This document shows, one piece after another, positions 16,015 through 16,594 of a stretch of DNA of 16,594 bases. The position numbers and the translations under genes are program-made. The stretch is from SMXL01 sp036985715 (GTDB taxonomy: Bacteria > Bacteroidota > Rhodothermia > Rhodothermales > UBA10348), in NCBI GenBank assembly GCA_036985715.1, contig BTQE01000069.1, positions 1 through 16,594 on the forward strand, in the 5' to 3' direction. Every line of letters begins with the position of its first letter. The stretch's first letter is position 1. The notes beneath the pieces were generated by a model. That model saw nothing but the letters and a program-made list of their open reading frames with translations. It did not search any database and had not been told where the DNA came from.

Positions 16015-16568
16015 TCTTTCCTGGGCTCTGCCAGTCTCTCCGAGTATTGCTCCACCGACGTACTGTCCGCGCAGTGTTCCAGAAGATATTGAACCGACCG
16101 ATCAAACGGAGCTGGAATCTCGAGATCCGGGGCAATTTCAAGGAGTGGCTGCAAGACGAATCTGCGCTCCGCCAATCGAGGATGGGGGAGAGTCAATGTG
16201 GGGTGATTCGAGCGAAGGTCGTCGTACGTCAGAATATCAATGTCCAGCGTGCGCGGCTGCCAGCGTGCGATCGGAGATCGCATTCTTCCTCGTCTGCTCT
16301 CGATAGAGAGGCAGGCATTCAATAGCTGACCTGGGTCCAACGACGTAAAGACGTGCACCGCGGCATTCAGAAAATCGGGGTGGGGTTCGTCAGGATTCAA
16401 GCGGTGCGCCTTCGATTCATATGCCGACGACACGCTAATAACTTCAATCCCAGGATGACCTGCGAGCGACGCGACAGCGAATTTGAGATGTGCCAGGCGA
16501 TCCCCTAGATTCGATCCAAGGGAGAGCATTGCACTTTTCTGTTGAGTTGTTTCGAATGATTCGGACAT
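16011..16568 (-). CDS. folK: 2-amino-4-hydroxy-6-hydroxymethyldihydropteridine pyrophosphokinase (HPPK)
   Basis: 185 residues from the ATG at 16568. It transfers pyrophosphate from ATP to 6-hydroxymethyl-7,8-dihydropterin in folate synthesis. Family landmarks: LGSNLGDR (17-24), PDFLNAAVHV (64-73), IESRRGRMR (89-97), PRTLDIDIL (105-113) with its magnesium-binding Asp residues, and LPHPRLAERRFVLQPLLEI (127-145). The residue before PRTLDID is Gln, where Gly or Ala is commoner. The reading frame stays open through the upstream repeat to the window edge, so a start further out is possible, although the length is already normal. The last codons overlap the deoxynucleoside kinase start by 4 bp. Confidence 0.95.
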   Translation of the reverse strand: MSESFETTQQKSAMLSLGSNLGDRLAHLKFAVASLAGHPGIEVISVSSAYESKAHRLNPDEPHPDFLNAAVHVFTSLDPGQLLNACLSIESRRGRMRSPIARWQPRTLDIDILTYDDLRSNHPTLTLPHPRLAERRFVLQPLLEIAPDLEIPAPFDRSVQYLLEHCADSTSVEQYSERLAEPRKE

Positions 16569-16594
16569 CGTGTTCAGAATCGTGTTCAGAATCG
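16569..16594. repeat. Tandem 12-bp repeat just upstream of folK, running off the window edge
   Basis: Two perfect copies of CGTGTTCAGAAT (16569-16580 and 16581-16592) plus the first two bases of a third. The array may continue beyond the window. Read on the minus strand in the folK frame it has no stop and would encode ILNT twice. Confidence 0.75.

Overview
The window looks like chromosomal DNA from a Bacteroidota/FCB-group bacterium, most likely Rhodothermota (Rhodothermia) or a close relative. Three secreted proteins end in the same type A C-terminal sorting domain of the type IX secretion system (T9SS), each with a NYPNPFNP motif. A GWxTD-domain lipoprotein-like or secreted protein follows them, and housekeeping genes make up the rest. 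The phylum is inferred from these families; the species cannot be named from this sequence.

Region 1 (1-8773, + strand) is a cell-surface locus of four consecutive genes. The first is the 3' part of a giant gene whose product has a Gly/Thr-rich beta-solenoid-like stretch, three Ig/cadherin-like repeats, one dockerin-like module, one cohesin-like module and a T9SS sorting domain. Then come a protein with two cohesin-like domains plus a T9SS domain, a short single-cohesin protein that lacks the sorting domain, and a single-cohesin protein that has one. Hairpins follow each gene, so they may be separate transcription units. A dockerin beside several cohesin-like domains raises the possibility of a non-cellulosomal surface assembly, but this is a hypothesis only.

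Region 2 (9064-10497, + strand) is a secreted GWxTD-domain protein flanked by two strong intrinsic terminators. Region 3 (10682-13065, + strand) holds asparaginyl-tRNA synthetase, with a charged insertion of about 65-70 residues, and a secreted SIMPL-domain protein. Region 4 (13130-13381, - strand) is a small GlsB/YeaQ-type membrane protein, divergent from glmM (13671-15044, + strand; amino-sugar supply for cell-wall precursors).

Region 5 (15046-16568, - strand) is a compact operon: folK (folate synthesis), a deoxynucleoside kinase overlapping it by 4 bp (ATGA), and a small membrane protein 6 bp downstream. It converges on glmM with a single base between the stop codons. No tRNA, rRNA, CRISPR array, IS element or phage gene was seen.
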